Origin: Desulfobaculum sp044987625 | GTDB taxonomy: Bacteria > Desulfobacterota > Desulfovibrionia > Desulfovibrionales > Desulfovibrionaceae | Direction of reading: 5' to 3' | NCBI RefSeq assembly: GCF_044987625.1 | Contig: NZ_JBJDSB010000003.1 | Span: forward strand, 1 to 64,000 | Length of the DNA: 64,000 bases | Program-made: the position numbers and the translations under genes | Shown here: piece after piece, positions 60,415 through 64,000 of the stretch | Layout: each line of letters opens with the position of its first letter | Numbering within the stretch: position 1 is the first letter of the stretch | Notes under the pieces: model-generated | Database searches by the model: none | Seen by the model: the letters and a program-made list of their open reading frames with translations, nothing else | What the model was told of the DNA's origin: nothing

Positions 60415-62823
60415 ATGCAGAGTCGCTTGCGGATTCTGTTACGACATGACGGTGAAGACGACCTGTTGCACCTGCGAGAGGGGCTGGTGCGGGAGGGGCT
60501 TCACTGCACCCTAAAAATCGTCCGTGATGACGCCGCCCTTGACGCCGCACTCCGTGAGGAGTGGGACGCCATAGTCTATGTCCCAGCCCGCGGCGTTGAC
60601 CTTTCCGCCGTTCTCCGCCGTATTGAGCGCAGCCCGCGCCAGCCGTCCCCCATCGTCCTGCGCGAGGAAATGTGCGCCGAACACACCATGCAGGCCCTGC
60701 ACGCTGGTGCGGCGGACTGCATCTGCCCTATGGATATGGCGCGCCTTGCCGACAGTATCCGGCGCTCGTGCATGGAGCGGCGGCTGCCGGGGCTGACCTG
60801 CCGCGTGCGGCGCAAGCTCCTCGACACCGTGATGAAGTGTACGCTGGCCGGGGTGTTCATCACTGACGAGGACGGGGAGTTCCTGTTCATCAACGACGCG
60901 GCCGTGCGCATGCTTGGCCTTGGTGGCGACTGCCTCAAGTGTTGCCCCGGCGCGGACCTTGGCACCATCTTTCAGCCCGAAACATCGGCCAGCATCATGC
61001 AGCGGTTGCGCGGGGAGGGCGAATTCCGGTTCGATACCCGCATCCATGCGCAGGGCGGGCATGTGTTCCCTGTGGAGGGCGTGCTTTCCCTTGTGGAGGA
61101 GGCCGGACAGGCCTACTGCATTGGCGCGGTGTACGACGTGGCGGACCGCCGCGCCGTGGAGATTGCGCTGGAGGAAAAGGAAGAGCGCTACCGGCGGCTG
61201 TTTGAGGACTGTCCCATATCGCTGTGGGAGGAGGACCTTTCCGGCTGCCGGCAGTATTTCGACACCCTGCGCGAGCAAGGGGTCACGGACTTTTACGACT
61301 ATTTCCGAAGCACCCCCCAAGCCGTGGCCGAATGCGCGCGGCGCGTGAAAATCCTCAACGTGAACAAGGCCTCGTTGGACCTTTTGGAGGCCCGCTCCAA
61401 GGACGAGTTGATGCAGTCCTTAGGGCGCATTGTGTCCCCGGCGTCTTTGCCCGTGCTGGCGGAGGAATTCGGGGCGCTGGCATCCGGCGAAACGAGCTAC
61501 GACGGCGAGCTGGAGCATATAACGCTGAAGGGCGCCATCAGGCGGGTGGAGGTGCACTTTCGCGTTGCGCCGGAAAATGTGAAGGACCTGCGGCGCGTTG
61601 TGGTGTCGCTGCTGGACGTGACGGAGCGCCGCACCGTGGAGCGCCAACTGCGCGACGTGCGCGCCCAGTTGGAGCAGCGCGTGGAGGAACGCACCCGCGA
61701 ACTCAACAGCGCCAACGCCCGCCTGCGCGCTGAGGTGGCGGAACGCCGCCGCACGGAAGAATCCCTGCGCCGCAGCGAGACCGCCCTGCGCGAGGCCCAG
61801 AGCATAGCCCGCCTGAGCACGTGGGAGTATGACCCCGTCGCCCGGCGGTTTCATCTGCCGCGCGAGGTGTTTGTCCTCTTCGGGTATCCCGCCAATGATG
61901 ACGGCATCAGCACGGAGATGTTTTTACAGCTCGTGCATCCGGGGGACCGGGATGAGGTGGTGCAGTCCTACTACACCGCCCTTGAGGGCGAGCAGCCGTA
62001 TGACATGGAATTTCGGCTGCGGCGGTGTGATGGCGGCTACCGGTGGGTGCATGTGCGCTGCCGGGTGCGCCACCGCGAACAGGACGGGACGCCAGTCGCC
62101 TTTGGCACCGTGCAGGACATCACCGACAGCGCCGACGCGCGCGAGCAGATCCGCCACCTGTCGCAGGAGCTTATCCGCGTGCAGGAAATTGAGCGCCAGC
62201 GCATGAGCTTGGACCTGCACGACAACGTGGCGCAGACGCTACTCTCCATCAAGCTCGCCAGCACCACTCTTTTTGACGATTACGAAGACATCCCGGAGGA
62301 ACTGCGCCGCCGTTTGGCGCGGCTTTCCAGCGGCTTGCAGGACGCCATCAACTCCGTGCGCGATTTGTCCTACGACCTGCGCCCCCCGCTTTTGGACCAG
62401 TTTGGTCTGGCCCGCTCGCTGGAGCTGCACTGCCGCGAGTTGCAGGACAAAACCGGCGTCAGCATGGATTTTGCCGCAGCGGGGATGGACAACGTCCGTC
62501 TGGATTCCGAGATGGAGATCAATTTGTACAGGCTTGTGCAGGAGGCCCTGCGCAACGCCGTGAATCATGCCAAGGCCCGGAACGTGGCGGTACGCATTGT
62601 CTCGTCATCGCCGGACATCCTGCTGCGAGTGGAGGATGACGGTATGGGCTTCGACCTTGAGCGGCGGCGGACCCTCGCCCTGCGGGAGCGGCGCATGGGC
62701 CTGTCGTCCATGGAGGAACGCGCGCGACTCGTTGGTGGATCGCTGACCGTGAAGAGCCAGCCGGGCATGGGGACGAAGATACTGGCCGAAGTGCCAGTCA
62801 GGGAGAGACAACGTGCCAGATGA
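60415..62823 (+). CDS. PAS-domain sensor histidine kinase (NarX type) with an N-terminal pseudo-receiver
   Basis: The 802-residue protein starts with a receiver-like region (about 1-125) in which the phospho-accepting Asp site reads DAIVYVPA, so it lacks the acceptor. Three PAS regions follow (about 140-260, 265-390, 455-570) with a coiled coil (about 395-450) before the last. The kinase part is HisKA_3 (RQRMSLDLHDNVAQTLLSI, phospho-His near 600) and HATPase_c (VEDDGMGFD, GLSSMEERARLVGG). No membrane helices, so the sensing is cytoplasmic. GGGGGAG precedes the ATG. It overlaps the response regulator gene by 11 bp. Confidence 0.9.
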   Translation: MQSRLRILLRHDGEDDLLHLREGLVREGLHCTLKIVRDDAALDAALREEWDAIVYVPARGVDLSAVLRRIERSPRQPSPIVLREEMCAEHTMQALHAGAADCICPMDMARLADSIRRSCMERRLPGLTCRVRRKLLDTVMKCTLAGVFITDEDGEFLFINDAAVRMLGLGGDCLKCCPGADLGTIFQPETSASIMQRLRGEGEFRFDTRIHAQGGHVFPVEGVLSLVEEAGQAYCIGAVYDVADRRAVEIALEEKEERYRRLFEDCPISLWEEDLSGCRQYFDTLREQGVTDFYDYFRSTPQAVAECARRVKILNVNKASLDLLEARSKDELMQSLGRIVSPASLPVLAEEFGALASGETSYDGELEHITLKGAIRRVEVHFRVAPENVKDLRRVVVSLLDVTERRTVERQLRDVRAQLEQRVEERTRELNSANARLRAEVAERRRTEESLRRSETALREAQSIARLSTWEYDPVARRFHLPREVFVLFGYPANDDGISTEMFLQLVHPGDRDEVVQSYYTALEGEQPYDMEFRLRRCDGGYRWVHVRCRVRHREQDGTPVAFGTVQDITDSADAREQIRHLSQELIRVQEIERQRMSLDLHDNVAQTLLSIKLASTTLFDDYEDIPEELRRRLARLSSGLQDAINSVRDLSYDLRPPLLDQFGLARSLELHCRELQDKTGVSMDFAAAGMDNVRLDSEMEINLYRLVQEALRNAVNHAKARNVAVRIVSSSPDILLRVEDDGMGFDLERRRTLALRERRMGLSSMEERARLVGGSLTVKSQPGMGTKILAEVPVRERQRAR

Positions 62824-63517
62824 AAACAAACTGAGCATCATCATTGTGGATGACCATCCCATGTTTCGGGAGGGCCTCAAGTCCATTATCCGCCGCGACA
62901 CGCGTTTTGAAATCGTCGGCGAGGCAGGAAACGGCCGCGAAGGCATGGAACTGGCCTACAAATTCAAGCCGGACCTCGCCCTTGTGGACATTTCCCTGCC
63001 AGACCTCAACGGCATCCACCTGACCGCCGAGCTTAAGCAGACTCTGCCGGAAACGCGTGTGGTCATCGTGAGCATGCATTCCAAGATTGAGCACATCACC
63101 GAGGCCTTCAAGGCCGGCGCGTTTGGCTATGTGGTGAAGGAATCCGCCTCCGAAGGATTGCTCAAAGGACTGGAGACCGTGGCCCTTGGCGATTATTTTC
63201 TGGATAGCTCGGTTTCGCCCACGGTGGTCAAGAGCCTTATGGAGTCTCCCTTGCGGCGTGGTCCGGGCAAAGACGCCGAATACGGCACCCTGACCCCGCG
63301 TGAGCAGGAAGTCATGCGCCTGTTGGCCGAGGGACTGACCACCCGGCAAATTGCCACCAAGCTCTACATCAGCCCGAAAACAGCGGAAAACCACCGCGCC
63401 AATCTGATGCGCAAGCTGAACCTGCAAAGCAATATCGAGCTTATCCGCTACGCCGCCCGTCTTGGGCTTATTGACCTTGATTTATGGGTGGATGCGTCCG
63501 AGGCAGGTAAAGTATAA
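62813..63517 (+). CDS. NarL/FixJ-type response regulator
   Basis: The 234-residue partner of the upstream kinase has a receiver domain (SIIIVDDHPMFREGLKSII, phospho-Asp in LALVDISLPDLNG, TXXSMHS-type switch VVIVSMHS, and VKESASEG with the conserved Lys) and a LuxR-type helix-turn-helix (LTPREQEVMRLLAEGLTTRQ, TAENHRANLMRKL). The GTG start at 62813 overlaps the kinase stop, so both are co-translated. It would activate or repress promoters upon phosphorylation. Targets unknown; the adjoining ATP-grasp/KamA unit is a candidate by position only. Confidence 0.93.
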   Translation: MPDENKLSIIIVDDHPMFREGLKSIIRRDTRFEIVGEAGNGREGMELAYKFKPDLALVDISLPDLNGIHLTAELKQTLPETRVVIVSMHSKIEHITEAFKAGAFGYVVKESASEGLLKGLETVALGDYFLDSSVSPTVVKSLMESPLRRGPGKDAEYGTLTPREQEVMRLLAEGLTTRQIATKLYISPKTAENHRANLMRKLNLQSNIELIRYAARLGLIDLDLWVDASEAGKV

Positions 63518-63829
63518 GCGCAAATTCAATTTTCTTGGCTTTTCCCAGCCTTTTTGGCGGAAAGCTCCCGGAGTGGGAGCATCCCCCAGAACCTAGGACG
63601 GAAACGCAAAAACGCACCAAAGCCCCTTCGGTTTCGAGGGGGCTTTTTTTCATTTCCTTCCGTCATCCTTGGATTTTATGACCCCCAGACCGTCTAGGGG
63701 TTTCCCCTATATAAATGGGTGTAATCCTGAAAGTTTGGATAGATTTCCCTATATACAAAGTTTCGTGGATTTTTTTAGATGCATCATCGGCAGAAATCCT
63801 AAGCAACTCAATTGAATAGGAGAAAAGCG
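63518..63829. other. Intergenic region upstream of the HU gene
   Basis: About 310 bp with a terminator for the two-component operon. The right half is AT-rich with TATATAAAT and CTATATACAAA stretches that look like promoter DNA for HU, but no -35/-10 pair with normal spacing could be fixed. Confidence 0.5.
63619..63650 (+). terminator. Terminator of the two-component operon
   Basis: AAAGCCCC(T)TCG pairs with CGA(G)GGGGCTTT and is followed by a run of T. Confidence 0.85.
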
Positions 63830-64000
63830 ATGACCAAGGCTGGGATGGTGGAACAGATTAAGGACAAGGCAGGCCTGCCCACGAAGGTCGCGGCAGAAAA
63901 AGTGTACGACGCTGTTTTGGACACCGTGCGCGAAGCCCTTATCGGTGGCGACTCCGCCATCTTTACGGGACTCGGCTCGTTCCATGTCGTGCAGCGCGCG
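63830..64000 (+). CDS. HU-family DNA-binding protein (partial, runs off the window)
   Basis: Only the first 57 codons are present. The peptide MTKAGMVEQIKDKAGLPTK, then AAEKVYDAVLDTVREALI and IFTGLGSFHVVQRA matches the N-terminal helices and first strands of HU/IHF. The C-terminal DNA-contacting arms lie outside the window. TAGGAG precedes the ATG. HU bends and compacts DNA in the nucleoid. Confidence 0.93.
   Translation, partial: MTKAGMVEQIKDKAGLPTKVAAEKVYDAVLDTVREALIGGDSAIFTGLGSFHVVQRA

Overview
The window is a GC-rich chromosomal segment from a sulfate-reducing deltaproteobacterium, most likely of the Desulfovibrionaceae. The best marker is a complete Tmc transmembrane redox operon (28955-32811) whose last product is a four-heme type II cytochrome c3 with a signal peptide. 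Supporting markers are a CofD-like protein of the 'GAK' type, a Tat-exported iron superoxide dismutase, a TAXI-type TRAP transporter and the carboxyspermidine route to spermidine. No origin, phage or CRISPR array was seen.

Layout. 1-3508 is an accessory patch: tandem 178-bp repeats, a decayed IS3-family element (486-1762), an AT-richer DUF1643 gene and a cysteine-rich exported protein. 4010-9163 holds a regulator and a four-gene operon (DUF3100 membrane protein, small membrane protein, M20 amidohydrolase, L-serine dehydratase), read here as uptake and breakdown of an N-substituted serine. TTTCGG/CCGAAA palindromes precede both the regulator and the operon. 9546-13612 is a sugar or surface-polymer modification trio (epimerase, DegT/DnrJ aminotransferase, asparagine-synthase-like amidotransferase). 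13724-22706 carries signalling genes (PAS-SpoIIE phosphatase, EAL protein, a membrane SpoIIE-like protein with a damaged active site) plus an M20 peptidase and a UbiD decarboxylase. 23049-28324 has a glycosyltransferase, a radical SAM-TPR protein, the CofD-like protein and a zinc-ribbon protein. 28955-32811 is tmcDCBA. 33474-34070 is a tRNA cluster (Val, then three identical Asp genes), and a fourth identical tRNA-Asp lies at 40790.

34237-44887 contains a DUF169/LysR divergent pair, a phospholipase D-VTT fusion coupled to an EEP-family phosphatase/nuclease, a membrane RCK_C protein, a flavodoxin-like reductase, a monooxygenase and a hydantoinase/oxoprolinase. 45279-50520 is a complete spermidine operon (speA, carboxyspermidine dehydrogenase, carboxyspermidine decarboxylase, speB). 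51157-55710 has the superoxide dismutase, a zinc-ribbon membrane protein and the TRAP-TAXI pair. 56022-60226 is an uncharacterised three-gene unit (ATP-grasp ligase, KamA-like radical SAM aminomutase, M20 peptidase), followed by a NarX/NarL-type two-component system. The window ends inside an HU gene.

Two things stand out as possibly undescribed. One is a family of about 225-bp elements in head-to-tail pairs at three loci, with terminal inverted repeats of about 41 bp that each contain their own hairpin. The other is the ATP-grasp/KamA/M20 unit, whose KamA lacks both aspartates that hold the lysine side chain in lysine 2,3-aminomutase. All calls come from reading the sequence and recalling family motifs; no database search was run.
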